From the NCBI GenBank assembly GCA_034509755.1, contig CM067548.1:12407018-12471017 (forward strand): DNA of 64,000 bases, written 5' to 3'. The stretch is from Anisodus tanguticus (lineage: Eukaryota > Streptophyta > Magnoliopsida > Solanales > Solanaceae). Numbering within the stretch: the first letter of the stretch is position 1; each line of letters begins with the position of its first letter. The position numbers were made by a program, and so were the translations under genes. The notes below the pieces were generated by a model that ran no database searches, had not been told where the DNA came from, and saw only the letters and a list, made by a program, of their open reading frames with translations. Below, piece after piece: positions 1 through 11,344 of the stretch.

Positions 1-971
1 GACACAAGGACCTCTGTGTTTGATCGGCTAGGCAACTTATGTGACATCTATGAGGGCACGGACAGGCAGCCAGCTGGAAACAGTTTTTGTAGCCGCCTTA
101 TAAACTAGAGCACATTTCTCTGGAACCTCACAAACAGTACCCGCTATTCTAAAGGGACCCAGCAGACCCCAGGCGCAGGCTTGGGGGGAAAGCATGGCTA
201 CCAGTCGATGAAAAGCCTAGCGAGCCCCAGATAGATGAGAAACCACTCCTTATAGACAAACAAAGGGTGCCTAAGTTTAACGTAAAAGAAGGCATTTCTT
301 CCTTGCATATCACAGTGAGGGATGAAGGTCAGCTGAAACCTTAGAGGATGATTAAGCCAACCGCCAATGTAGAGGAAGGAAAGTGGTTCGTCAATCAGGC
401 TTCTGGAAAGAAAGAGAACCACCGAGTGTCGTATCCAAGACTCAAAAAAGAAGGATGTAATGCGCCAGAGCCTTGAGCAAGATGAAGCAAACGTTGCACA
501 TGATATCCATCGCTAAGGCAGCCGATTAGTAGGAAATTCCTGAGTTTGTCGTGGCTGAGGCTATAGAGTGGGCATTCGGCTCAACCCCTTTAGAGACAGT
601 GTCGCATGAAGAATAAGCTTTAGACCAACCAGAGCTAAATATATAGTCGGATGATGACCCGATACAGGAACCTCGGCGGGAGACTACGGTCCTAAAAGAA
701 TCCCTAGCCGAGACGGTTCCACAAATCGCGCAAAGGACTAGGCATTAGAACCTCAGTCGTTTCCTATATGCCTCCAGGAGATGATAGATATTAGCTTTTT
801 GTAAACCGAGTTGGATGAGGTGGGATACTCCATCCTCGATTTATTTAAGCATGATTCGGCCGATGAGATTTGGGCAGCTATTGAAATGGTTAGCTTGATT
901 CCATGTGAGTTTTGGGCTGACCGTTCTATGCTGAATAACCTAGAAGGTGATGTGTGTGTGGAAGATACTGA
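1..971 (+). pseudogene. Tat gag-pol junction region, decayed
   Basis: Frame 1 from base 1 reads DTRTSVFDRLG, resembling the segment found between gag and protease in Tat-type polyproteins. It continues with a few stops to about 480. From 481 to 971 no clear homology is visible, although 811-1011 stays open and leads into the protease. Short minus-strand ORFs here (198-422, 753-1304) look like shadows. No zinc knuckle is seen, so gag proper is probably left of the window. Confidence 0.55.
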
Positions 972-1568
972 ATGGGCGACTATAGGAAATACCATGCTAA
1001 GGTTGCTTTGAGCACTATATTTGGTGCACATACGGAAGATATGGTTAAATACCTCAAACCCCTCTATGTTAAGGCTTACATTAATGGCAAAGCCATCAGT
1101 GTTTGTCGAAAATGGGGTTGTGCTAAATGTGATGTCGCTGCTTACTTTGAAAAGCCTCAATAAAACCAGGGAGGATCTCATCCCAACTAACATGAAAATG
1201 GATAGATTTATGGGAGAGGCCTCTGAAGCTTTAGGGATCTTAGTAGTAGAAATCACTATAGGTCCTAAGACGGTCAAATTTGCCTTCTTTGTGATAGACG
1301 GCAAGCCGTCCTATGCCATCCTGTTGGTCAGATACTAGATCCACACAAGCCGATGCATTCCTTCTGCCATGCATCAGAAGCTCATTTTTTGGAAGGAGGC
1401 AAGATAGAAATCATCCCAGCTGACGAAAACTCAGTTCAGGCAAGGGTTAAGAGCTTGGAGGTTGTCTTATATTCACCCTGTATTTCTCCCATAGCTATCA
1501 CAGAGCAGTATGAAGAAAGATCTTGGGAATACAGTAATCTAACTTCACGAGGTTTTGAAATAAAATAA
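972..1568 (+). pseudogene. Tat-element aspartic protease, frameshifted
   Basis: Two overlapping frames share the retropepsin region. The segment PLYVKAYINGKAIS leads into VENGVV at about 1105-1122, where Tat proteases normally have the catalytic Asp (VDNG or VDTG); here it is Glu (codon 1108-1110). Downstream are a flap-like stretch, ALGILVVEITIG and an FFVIDGKPSYAILL segment, followed after a stop by a region rich in charged residues (IEIIPADENS). The frameshifts, the stop near 1336 and the Asp-to-Glu change make it inactive. In an intact element it would cut Gag-Pol into its mature proteins. Confidence 0.7.
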
Positions 1569-1737
1569 TTAGCTGAACCACGGCTTACCTTGGAAGAGTT
1601 AGATGATTGAAGAGGCCCAAATCATACGTGATATGTGTCATCGGCTAACTGCTCTACATTCTGAAGCAAGGATAGCCAAGGCATCATAGGTAGGGGACTT
1701 CAACAGAGAACCAACACTGGCAGCTGATGACATCGAG

Positions 1738-2860
1738 TTGCCGATGGAACTTGAATCGCCCATAAGAAGGGCTATGCCTAGTTTTGAGTCTCAGGATCCC
1801 TTGGAAGATATCAACTTGGGCACTGAGGAAGTCCTTCGGCTAACACATATTAGTGGCTTGCTGAAAGAGGAGGATAAACAAAGCATAACTGCTCTTCTAC
1901 TACAGTATAAGGACTGTTTCACGTGGGATTATCATGAGATGCCTGGGCTGGCACGTACTTTGGTAGAGCATAGATTGCCAATTAAGGAGGATTTCACACC
2001 TCATAAACAACCGCCCAGGAGATATCACCATCAGCTGATACCTCAAATTAAAGTTGAGATTGAATGACTATTGAAGGTTGGGTTTATCAGAACGGTTAGG
2101 TACGTGGAATGGTTAGCAAACATTGTGTCAATCAAGAAGAAGAATGGAAAGGTTCTGGTATGTATTGATTACAGGAACCTAAGTCTAGCCACTCCCAAAG
2201 ATGAATACGTTATACCCATAACCAATACGCTAGTCGATTCAGCGGCCGCTAACGGTATGTGCGATATTTATGGATGGATACTCCGACTATAATCAGATAG
2301 AAGTAGCCGAGGAGGATACTCACAAGACTGCTTTTAGGTGTCCAGGAGCCTTGGACATTTACGAGTGGGTAGTTATGCCGTTTGGTCTGAAGAATGCTGG
2401 TGCTACTTATCAGAGGGAAATGAACGCCATCTTCCATGATTTGATCGGCAAGACTGTGTAGGTCTACATTGATGATGTGGTGGTGAGGTCTAAGGACTTC
2501 AAAGATCATTTAGCCGATCTTGAACAAGCACTAAAAAGAATAAGGATTCATAATTTTAAAATGAATCTAGCCAAATGCACGTTCGGAGTATTGGCTGGCA
2601 ACTTTCTGGGCTTCTTGGTATACAAGAAAGGTATTGAGATAGATCATAACAAAGTAACAAAGCTCGGGCGGTAATGGAATTTGCACCACCCAGAACAAAG
2701 AAGGAGTTACAAAGCATGTTAGGAAAGATGAACTTCCTAAGGAGGTTCATATCTAATTCAGTTGGCAAAATGAAGTCTTACTCACCTTTGCTTAGGCTTA
2801 AAGGGTTAGAAAAGCTAGTATGGGGCCTGGAACAGCAAGAGGAATTTGACTAAATTAAAA
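1738..2860 (+). pseudogene. Tat-element reverse transcriptase, broken
   Basis: This is the RNA-dependent DNA polymerase of the element. In order it shows the entry segment (LLQYKDCFTWDYHEMPGL, about 1890-1950), SIKKKNGKVLVCIDYRNL (2130-2185), MDGYSDYNQI (2270), VMPFGLKNAGATYQ (2370) and the active-site motif YIDDVVV (2465-2485), then the GFLV segment near 2605. Breaks are a TGA at about 2065, a frameshift near 2260-2280, a TAG at 2459-2461 two codons before YIDD, and a frameshift near 2670 after which the connection region (FAPPRTKKELQSML) continues in another frame. The catalytic aspartates themselves are intact. Confidence 0.85.
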
Positions 2861-3335
2861 AGGCCCTAGTAACTCCTTATGTGCTGGTGCCTCCCATGTT
2901 AGGGAAACTGTTGAAATTGTACATCTCGGCTGCAGATTTGTCTATCAGCTTCCTGTTAGAACTGGATGCCGATGATGGAACTAAAGGGTAGTTTACTAGC
3001 TTAGCCGAATGCTCAATGAAGCTGAAACTAGATATACCCCTATAGATAAACTTTGTTTGTCCTTATTCTATGCTTGTACAAAACATGAACATCATCTAAT
3101 GCAACATGTGGTTCACATTTTGTGCAAGATTGACATCGCCCGGTACTTATTAAATAGACCTATTTTGCAAAGACGACTAATGAAATGGGTAATCAAGCTC
3201 ACTGTATTTTCTCTCGAGTATAAGCCACTCAGGGCTGTCAAAGATCCGGCGGTAGCCAATTTCTTGGCAGACCACCCATGTATAAATGTGGAGGACCCAT
3301 GTGCCCCCTCTACTACATGTATAGATGTCGTCCCT
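2861..3335 (+). pseudogene. First (gypsy-type) RNase H of the Tat element
   Basis: After the RT connection, the frame reads KLLKLYISAADLSISFLL (about 2905-2960), the start of a gypsy RNase H. With a frameshift near 3000 it continues as RMLNEAETRYTPIDKLCLSL, the usual helix containing the catalytic Glu. It ends around VKDPAVANFLADHP (3238-3275), a segment typical of the RNase H tail in Tat elements. The enzyme would remove the RNA strand during reverse transcription. An in-frame TAG near 2990 and the frame change break it. Confidence 0.75.
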
Positions 3336-3797
3336 TGGACGCTAACTTTTGATGGGTCAAGAACCCAGAAGGAAGTTAGAGCCGGAATAACTACAACCAA
3401 TCCTATAGATGAAACGTAAAGGTTCTCGTATCGGTTAGATTCTGACTTGACAAATAACCAAGTTGAATACGATGCTCTCATCATAGGACTCAAACTCCTA
3501 GTCTCTATGAAAGCAAAGTGCATCAAGATTCATGGAGACTCTTAGTTGGTTATCAAGCAGCTGGCTGGGGAATATGACTGCAAAGATCCAAATTTATTGG
3601 CCCATTACGAAACTGCTAGCAGGTTACTTAGGAGGTTCACATCATCTACATTAAATTATATTCCCGGGGGCATGAATGTTGAGGCTAACGACTTAGCACA
3701 AGAAGTTTCTAGCTTTAGGAAGTCTCTACTCACCCTAGAGTATGATGAGCTGCCAGCCGAAGTGTTAGCCATGGACCAAATCGACTCGTGGAAGTAG
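3336..3797 (+). pseudogene. Second (archaeal-type) RNase H of the Tat element
   Basis: A second RNase H fold follows the first directly. Visible signature residues are Asp in LTFDGS (codon 3351), Glu in NNQVEYDALI (3465), Asp in IHGDS (3537) and Asp in EANDLAQ (about 3690). This D-E-D-D arrangement matches the RNase HI-like domain (plant RVT_3 type) known as the additional archaeal RNase H of Tat-group elements. Stops at about 3417 and at 3543-3545 (TAG right after GDS, where Gln is usual) inactivate it. Confidence 0.75.
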
Positions 3798-5036
3798 GTG
3801 TTAATCGGGTACTTAAAAGATCCTTTCACATGCAAGGACCTTAAGGTTAAGAGGAGAGCCTTGAAGTATTTGCTCATTGATGATGATCTTTATAAAAAGA
3901 GCATAAATGGAGTGTAACTCAAGTGCATTGATAAGGCCTCGCCTTAAGAGTCATGGGGGAAGTTCATGAAGGAATATATGGATCACATAGAGCCGGGCCA
4001 ATGATGAAGTGGTTGATTTATCGTCATGGCTATTATTGGCCTACCATCACAGTTGATTTCTTTCAATACACAAAAGGTTTTGAAGAGTGTCAGAGACATG
4101 GACCAATCCAATGGGTACCAGCCGAGTTGTTGCACCCGATCGTGAAGCCCTGGCCTTTCAGAAGATGGGCTATAGACCTCATCGGCAAGATTCACCCATA
4201 ATCGGCTAAAGGACATAATTTCATTATTGTGGCTACCAATTACTTCACTAAATTGGTAGAGGCACAGCCGATGAAGAGGGTTCATCAGACAGATGTCATT
4301 CAGTTCATCCAACACCAGATCATATATAGATATGGTATTCCTCAGACGATTACAACCGATCATGGAACGGTGTTCACTAGTTATAAGGTGGCAGGAAATT
4401 TGGGATCAAGATGATCACATCCTCGCCTTATTATGCATAGACGAATGGACAAGCTGAGGCAGCTAACAAACTCATTATGGACATAATCAGTAAAAATGTG
4501 GAGGATAAACCGGCAGTATGGCATCTCACTTTGGACGAAGCTATTTAGGCAATCAGAAACTCTAAGCCTATAGCTACCGGAATGACACCTTATCGACTCA
4601 CCCATGGCCAAGATGCAGTATTGCCCTTGGAGATTAATGTTAAGTCATTACGGGTGGCCAAGCAAAGATCTTTAAGCTTAGAAGAATATCAGCAGGCCAT
4701 GTTAATAGAGTTAGATCAGCTAGATGAAGATCGACTGATGGCCCTAAAAAGAATCGAAGCCGGTAAACGGAAACTGGATAAATCATACAATAATATGTTA
4801 AGACTAAAAGGTTCGCCGAAGGAGACTTGGTTTGGAAAACCGTATTGCCACTTGGAATGAAAGATCGTAAATTTGGCAAGTGGTCGCCGAATTGGGAAGG
4901 ACCCTTCGTAGTAAGCCAACAGATTGCTAGCAACGCGTATCGACTAATAAACATGCATAATAAAGAGCTTGATAGAAATGTAAATGACATGTACTTAAAA
5001 AAGTATTACCCTTTGATTTGGGGTATGCATGAGTAA
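3798..5036 (+). pseudogene. Tat-element integrase, broken
   Basis: The N-terminal zinc-binding region is recognisable (EVHEGIYGSH, YYWPTI, EECQRHG, 3960-4100), although one Cys is lost. The catalytic core has Asp in RRWAIDLIG (4175), Asp in TTDHGTVF (4358, where TDNG is usual) and Glu in TNGQAEAANK (4456). The C-terminal part, PNWEGPFVV to LKKYYP (4890-5015), is the end typical of Tat pol. Stops at about 4200, 4438-4440 and near 4550 and frameshifts at about 4400 and 4830 disrupt it. Integrase would insert the cDNA into the host chromosome. Confidence 0.85.
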
Positions 5037-5250
5037 CAACAGTGACAGACCAGCTGCCCATCCGCACAAAAGAAACTCATTCCCTTCGATTTGGGGAATA
5101 CATGAATGTATTATAGCCACATGCTGGCGGCTTGGTCACAGTCACATCGAAAGAGCGAAAAGTACTTCCCTTCAATTTGGGGATTGCAAGAGTAAACAAC
5201 AACCACAAACCGGCTGCATGGTCACATAAAATAGACCCTTCGATTTGGGG
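5009..5250 (+). repeat. Degenerate tandem copies of the pol tail
   Basis: A core close to CCCTTCGATTTGGGG occurs four times, at 5009, 5082, 5168 and 5236, spaced 73, 86 and 68 bp. Each copy sits in a similar context, after an A-rich segment and usually before a short ATG/GCA-AGAG-like stretch. The first copy encodes the last residues of integrase (YYPLIWG); the others are downstream. This looks like duplication of the pol terminus into the spacer before the antisense gene. Confidence 0.65.
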
Positions 5251-5259
5251 TCAATAAAA

Positions 5260-6286
5260 CTAGAAAGCCAAGTTGGTTGGCGTTTCACTAGTTGGAGGTT
5301 GCGCTACATTATCAATTATAGAAATATTAGGATTAGCCGAATCTAGAGCTGCTTGGTCATCTGTGTTAGCCACAATTTCTTTTCCATCTTCAGCCGCACC
5401 AACGGCTATTACCTCATCTACTCCTACTTCTCCTGGGACTCCCCTTCCCACATCCAACAAAGGCTCATCTTGAGTAACAGAAGCAGCGATGTCTTCGGAT
5501 TGCAAGTCCATGAGGATGTCAGCTGACAACTGAGCAACGGGATCAATTGGCGAAGGAGTAGTCATAACCAAAGAATAAGTTCCATCGGATACCACTGTGG
5601 AAATACTAGCAGGGAGTGTTAGCGTTGCTTGAGAAAGTCTATTTTTCCACACAGTCCACCCATTCTCTAGTTGGGCCAGCCATTCACTGCCTGTTTTTTT
5701 ATCCAATTCCCAAACTACCTATTGGTTATCGAGCTCCCGGATCTTGTTATCCAAATAAATGCCCTGCCGAAATAAAGAAGAGCGGGAGGAATCTTGGGCC
5801 TTAATAGTTGATTCCAAGGTGCCTATAGCTGGAATTATAGCCTTTATCTCCGACTGTATCCTCTCCAATTCGGTTCGCAGTTTTGATAGCTGCTCCTACA
5901 AGACATTCCTTCTGCTGACATTCTGTTGCCTTTCTGCATTCACCTCATTGAAAGAAGTTTGAATGTGGTTCTTCTCTTACCGAAGAGCCCCTAAGTGTTG
6001 CAGAGCAACGACCGCCTCATCATGGCTATCTTTGGTCATTTTGTGTAAAGAAAATAAGTCACTTAGAGCCAAAGACATGTCATTATAGGTGGTTGCCAAA
6101 ACTGGGGAATCCTTTATTTCTTTCGACAATCGGAACAGAGAAGCCCTCAAAGCATGAAAATCTTCTTTGTTGGTCAGAATCCCATTGACAAGAGACTCCT
6201 CAACTCGTTCCCGATGAATGCCAACAGGTGAAGATGGTGCAGGTGCAATATCGACTGAGCTAAAATATTACAGAAGCACGTCTTCA
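5260..6286 (-). pseudogene. Antisense gene of the Tat element, C-terminal part
   Basis: Minus strand. Reading from 6286 down there is a helical, Glu/Gln-rich stretch (NAERQQN, EQLSKLRTELERIQSEIKAI, about 5940-5830) that looks like a coiled coil. Then comes an open stretch from 5706 to 5260 with an acidic, low-complexity tail. It lies between pol and the 3' LTR in antisense, where Tat-group elements carry extra antisense ORFs. The N-terminal PMD part is on the far side of the inserted solo LTR. In-frame stops occur near 5722 and 5897. Its function in the element is unknown. Confidence 0.55.
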
Positions 6287-6291
6287 GGGAC

Positions 6292-8241
6292 TATCACGAC
6301 CCAAATCGGAGGGCCGCGATGGGCACCCGGACCCTACCCGCCGGGTACCACTAGTCATACATTTAACCTTTACCCGTAATTATCCGCAGCCACAAAGGTC
6401 GTCACTCAGTACTCTGCCGATGTATATAACCATAGAAACTGTAAACCAGAACTCCAACTTATATATATATATATACACCAAGGCCAATGAGGTCGTACAT
6501 GACTACTACACACAGGACACCTAACTACAAGCCTCTAAAGAGTATGTGATACCAAAAGGTTGAGACAGGGCCCCGCCATACCCATATATACAAGCAAAAA
6601 TTACCGTACCAAGATAGACTGACATTTCTAAACAAGAGGAGTGATCCAAAGTCCGATGAGTCAGCAACCTACTAATGTGGATTGTCGCCCTGCATACGTG
6701 AACCTGCGGGCATGAAACGCAGCGTCCCCCGACAAAAGGGACGTCAGTACGACTGATGTACTGAGTATGTCAGGCATGAATAATAGCATAACAGGGATAT
6801 AACAATAAACTGAAACAGAAACAGTCGACAAAGATAGCTAATAGAAACAACCGACAACAGCAACAACCGACAGAAATAGCTAACCAACAGTAAATGCCTC
6901 TAAGGGCCAAAATACATATTTCTAAATGTTATGCACAATGCAAATGTGGTATACATATAAATATTAGTCACACAAGGGCATCTTCCTTCCCATAAATGCC
7001 TCTGTGGGCATCAAGTTATATCGGCCACACAAGGGCATCATATCATATTGGCCATACAAGGGCATCAATACTGGCCTCACATGGGCATCTTTTTTTTCGT
7101 GATATCTGTACTAGCTGCAGGTGGTGACACATATATAACGAACGCCTTTTCCTTTTTTCCATCCCCTACATATATATATTTTATACCATATAGTAGTGTA
7201 TACATGTGTCCAGGGTAATACATGAATATAATGCAAATGAAAATGCATGAATGACAATAAAACATTTTTGAACTTATCAGATGACATAATATCCTTGTAC
7301 CTTCGGCTAATATAGGGAATATTACCATCTTTTCCATATACCTCAATAAGGATTTAGGAACATATTTGGACATGCTTTTAACATAGGAATCAATAACATG
7401 AATATTCTTAACTAGTAGGAGTAGAATAATTTATGGAATAATATCACGGTTATATTTCGTTACATGGAACATGCCAAAAGAAGGAAATAATTTGCCTTAA
7501 CATACCTTGAATATTGTCCTTTCAATACTTCTGTATTGAATTTGTTAGAACGATTTCGTATAAAAATCTAAAATGAAGAACCAAATCACTGCTCACATTT
7601 TTTTCACTCTTGTTGCCTATATTACCTAAGAACTACTGCCATCAATTTCCCGAGCACAACTTAGAACTTAAAACAAATGAAAATGAGCAATCTCTCCAAG
7701 TGAAAGAATGAGTGGAACATTTCTTTTGGTCTTAAGGAATTCCCAAAACAAGATATGTTTACTAAATGAGATGTCTTGAACCATTCCTAAATGCCATTTA
7801 ATGGTCTCCCATGATATTGTCTCTCACTTACCCAATATTTGGCGGTGGAGCATACTTAATTAACGCCACATACATACCAACGTGCCACCCTGCCTCTTTA
7901 ATTAAGTGACTTGCCTCCCGCTATAATTTATCAATCACACACATAATTAATTTCGTGATCCCAATTCACTTAAATGTTAATAACTTATAAGACCTGCATA
8001 TACTCAATGTCATAATTTTGTGATATGACACTAGTCCATAACCTCTTTGGGGATATACAACTATTATTATTAATCCCCTATCGTCACACTTATTAAGTCC
8101 TAAATTATTTCAGGACTGCATCCTTTTATATACTAAGCTCTTTATTAGAATACATAAATATAACATAAATTTCCTTAGGCCAGGGTCTACTTTCCTACGG
8201 TTAGGTGCTCAAACCATCACCCAAAATTATGAGATGTTACA
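6292..8241 (-). mobile_element. Solo LTR of a Tekay-like gypsy family, TSD GGGAC
   Basis: A 1950-bp minus-strand LTR starts TGTAACATC (plus-strand end 8241) and ends GGGTCGTGATA (plus-strand 6292), the same termini as the chromovirus LTRs at 18951 and 19852 except that the last CA has become TA. It is flanked by GGGAC at 6287-6291 and 8242-8246, so the ends are exact. No internal region is present, consistent with LTR-LTR recombination. It contains short GCC/GGGCATC repeats at 6995-7090, as its relatives do. The ORF at 7373-7077 (minus) has counterparts in those relatives but is not annotated as a gene. Confidence 0.9.
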
Positions 8242-8246
8242 GGGAC

Positions 8247-10290
8247 GATCTCGGCTGGCGCTTCTGAGTCATCAATTGGATTAGTTGGGGGATTATCTCC
8301 AGCTATCTCCTGTACAGAAAAGATAGGTTCATAATAGAGGCAAGGGTTTGGAAATGGTGAAGGACCAAGCATAAGAGAATGGATATACCTCTACGGTTGC
8401 ATCAGCATAAAAATCTTCGGCTGGCTCGACAGAAAAAATGTTTGCCTTGGGGAAAATTGATAATGGATCATGCGGTTGCGTGGGAGAATGAGTCGAAGAG
8501 GATGATCTAATGTGAAGAGGGGCATCGAACGTTGTCTGCGTCTTATGAGTTGTGGTCCCTGAAGGGCAAACAGAAAACATGAATAGTGAAAGATAGCCGA
8601 TGCGAAGGTACTTAAGCTAGATAATGGATATACCTCAATTTCCTCCTCTTCCTCGGCAGAAACAAGATTCGTTGTTGGAAGTGGTCTCCAAATCGACAAA
8701 CGTGGGGGGGGGGATTGAGTTGCTGAAAGACGCATAAAAGATGTTAGCCTATTTGAATGACAATTGTTTCCCTCGAGAGCAAATACCACTGTTACTTTGA
8801 TGACTGGTGGAATATGGCCAAGGAGAAATTCTTCCAGTCTCCTCTAGATGTTTACGTGATCGGCTGGTCTTGTCAAAGAAGAAAAAGACCCAAGAAACCC
8901 CTAAACCACGGATGAAAGAGTCCCTTATGAGACTATTTTCCTATCACGATTGCAATCGACTATTTTCCTTGCCTATTTTGCATCAAGAATGCAGCGTTGG
9001 GTTGAACTGACAATACTGCTATGAGGCCATGGTACGTGCTGAGTGAGACCGAATTGCCTTGCCACAAAGTTTGGCCGATAGGGCTCCATAGTCAATTTAT
9101 TATTCCTAGAAGTGGGCTTCAAACCACCCAACAGATCTCTAGCCGTAAGAATATGCCCCCATGTGAGGGACATAGTTCTCCGTTGGGAGAATGTAAGGTT
9201 GTCATCGGCTACCTGACTGACCCAATCGAGCGTGGCCCATCTTTCAAGAACCGGTTTCCAATCTGTGTAATGGTCTCGAGACAGACCATACAGAGTGGAG
9301 ACCACAATAAAGACATCCTGGGGCACGAGGGGTTTTTCCGAAGAGTATCAGCTAGCATCGGCGGGTTTAATGGAAAACAACGGCCATCTAAACCATCAGG
9401 AATAAACTCTAGGAAATACAGGGTGATCCACAACTGAAGGAACCATAGGGGATCGGTTAAGGTATCCAGATTTCTGGAGTCCCTTAACTTTTCTTGGGCA
9501 TCGCCAAGAGCCATATAAAAATATGTCAGGAAGAGAGATGCCCAGCTGACTTCTTCCCCCGAAATGGCTAATGCCAGATAAATATCTAGTTCCTTCACGA
9601 ATACATAAGACCCTGTGCAGACAAAATATCAGCTGAACCAAAAAAGCACGAAAGCATGATGCTCGGCATCATCGACCGGGAAGAGGCGATATTCAGCTAT
9701 TATTATCCATGAAGTGGCCATAGCCGGAAGAAGTCTTTGAGACCTTGATGCCCAAGTCGGCAACATCTATATCACCTAAGACAGGTGCTTCAACTCCCAC
9801 TATCAGAAGGCTAAGTACTGCCGTCACGTCAAGCAGTATGGGGGTCATCATCCCCCAAAGGAAAACAAAGGTGTTGGCAGTAGTCGACCAATAACCAAAG
9901 AAGGCGTATATGAGACCAATGTTGCAGGGGAGGTCAAACTCCGACAACGCAATAGCATCATAGAGACCCATACGTCTCCACTCGGCCTCTCTGGCCGACT
10001 TCACTCGTTCCAACCAACCAGAATAGTTGAAAATCTTAGGCGGCCAGGTACGCAGGCTAGCCGGACAACAGTCACCGGTGAACCAATCACAGGTAATAGT
10101 AATGTCATAGTTTGTCGGATAAGATACCGAGAAAGAAGGAGGTCGCCCTATTCAGATGTACCATAAGGAGAAAGAACTAATTGTTCATCGATAAAGGTAA
10201 AGGTAGGGGTTAGGTCACTAACAGCCAAATCGACGTTATCTGATCCCTGAGATAGAGAGAAAGATGAAGACGTGGTTCTCTAATAAGAAA
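8247..10290 (-). pseudogene. Antisense plant-mobile-domain (PMD) gene of the Tat element
   Basis: Minus strand. Three open pieces (10013-9693, 9598-9209, 9326-8973) carry the hallmarks of the aminotransferase-like plant mobile domain: EFDLPCNIGLIYAFF, NTFVFLWGMMTPILLDV (about 9880-9830), VSWASLFLTYFY (about 9540) and YRPNFVARQFGLTQHVP (about 9080-9030). An upstream Ser-rich leader (about 10290-10200) and a downstream low-complexity region (8790-8330) extend it. PMD proteins occur both in host genes that act in transposon silencing and meristem maintenance and as antisense ORFs in Tat-group retrotransposons. The position between pol and LTR says this is the transposon form. Frameshifts and the solo LTR break it. 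Confidence 0.75.
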
Positions 10291-10606
10291 ATAGGGTTTT
10301 CCGGAGGTGCAAAGGAATTTGGGAAAGGCTGATGACTATGTGAGAAACCTCTGGAGGACGTCTCCCTTTAAGTATCCCTTTCCCTTTTGGAAGATGTGGC
10401 TACGCATTGGGACTCCTTTTCTTTCAAACGTGCGGCTAAAACTCAGTGGGAAGCCGAGACATCTCGGTTAAAAGGAGGAAAATTTTCAGAGAAAATCATT
10501 ATTGCATACATTTAGAGCAAAAGTGATTGAAATGACACACGCGGCTGCCACACGAAATGACGGCTATTTATTAATACATCAACTCAACAGTTGCACTCGA
10601 GTTAAT
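10291..10606. other. Spacer between antisense gene and 3' LTR
   Basis: No coding homology is seen on either strand. This would be the promoter and leader side of the antisense PMD gene and the untranslated 3' end of the gag-pol transcript. No promoter motif can be assigned with confidence. Confidence 0.5.
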
Positions 10607-10618
10607 GTAGGGGGCAAT
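10607..10618 (+). promoter_or_regulatory. Polypurine tract of the Tat element
   Basis: The purine run GTAGGGGGCAAT lies directly before TGTTAACAC. This is the usual position and composition of the plus-strand primer site just upstream of a 3' LTR. Confidence 0.7.
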
Positions 10619-11306
10619 TGTTAACACTCAAAATACTTTTAAGTGTGTAGCCGAATCAAGTGACAGCTGAATGTGGAAACCTCAAAATAAGCAAGCGATA
10701 GAATGCTAAGTCAATGACCGAACTGACTCGTAGCCGAATCTACTAGTCCTAGGCTTCGGCTCGATAAGCTTCATCAACTGTTACAGTAGCCTAGCCGAGT
10801 CATAATTCTGAGGAATGACTAAGACTTACACATATTTGGATGCCTCGAAGACCAAGTCAAAGAACATCCCAGACCCCAAGAAATGGTAACAACCAGCAAC
10901 AGCTAAAGGGGAATGCCATTGATCATGCAAGAGGAAATCAAGAAGCAAAAATCGGCACCACCTCCTCATAGTTGGCTAGTGGATTCAGTGGGTAATTTAG
11001 TAGCTAACATAGGGGGATCACGTCTTATTTTTGTAGTATAAATGTAGGATCATTTGTACAGAATAAAGACAATCCAATCAATCAAAAACTATTTTTTACA
11101 TATCTTCATTCTATTTTTATCGTCTTTATTGCACTCTAGCTGTATTTATGTTTCTTACCACTTAGTTTACTCAATCACCATCCTAACTCTTTCTAGAGTA
11201 GTTGGGGAACCCATTGCTGGAAGTTAGAGTTCCGCTTCCATCCCAAATCACTTAGTTAAGGAATCAATTTGTCATCCGATTTCATCAGCCGATAAAATGG
11301 CAAACA
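10619..11306 (+). repeat. 3' LTR of the Tat element
   Basis: It starts TGTTAACACTC right after the polypurine tract. It contains a TATAAATG-like box near 11038 and AATAAAG near 11062, consistent with promoter and polyadenylation signals. The end is placed at the CA of GGCAAACA (about 11306). That end is uncertain, because the 5' LTR is outside the window and no target duplication could be confirmed. Confidence 0.65.
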
Positions 11307-11344
11307 TTTTGGATGGGTAGAGTAAGGGAGACTTACTCAGTACT

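Larger units (their letters stand above)
1..11306 (+). mobile_element. Tat-lineage Ty3/gypsy retrotransposon, left end outside window
   Basis: Decayed gag-pol on the plus strand reads protease, reverse transcriptase, RNase H, a second RNase H, then integrase, the gypsy order. Two traits place it in the Tat group: a second RNase H of archaeal type between the first RNase H and integrase, and a long region between pol and the 3' LTR with an antisense plant-mobile-domain gene. A polypurine tract and an LTR starting TGTTAACAC follow. The 5' LTR and most of gag lie left of the window, so no target duplication can be tested. A solo LTR of another family is inserted at 6292-8241. The right boundary at about 11306 is approximate. 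Confidence 0.8.

Noticed and set aside
198..422. 74-codon minus-strand ORF
   Set aside because: It is antisense to the frame-1 gag-pol remnant, with no domain or family resemblance.
7077..7373. 98-codon minus-strand ORF as a separate gene
   Set aside because: It lies wholly inside a solo LTR and recurs in related LTRs; reported as a finding but not annotated as coding.
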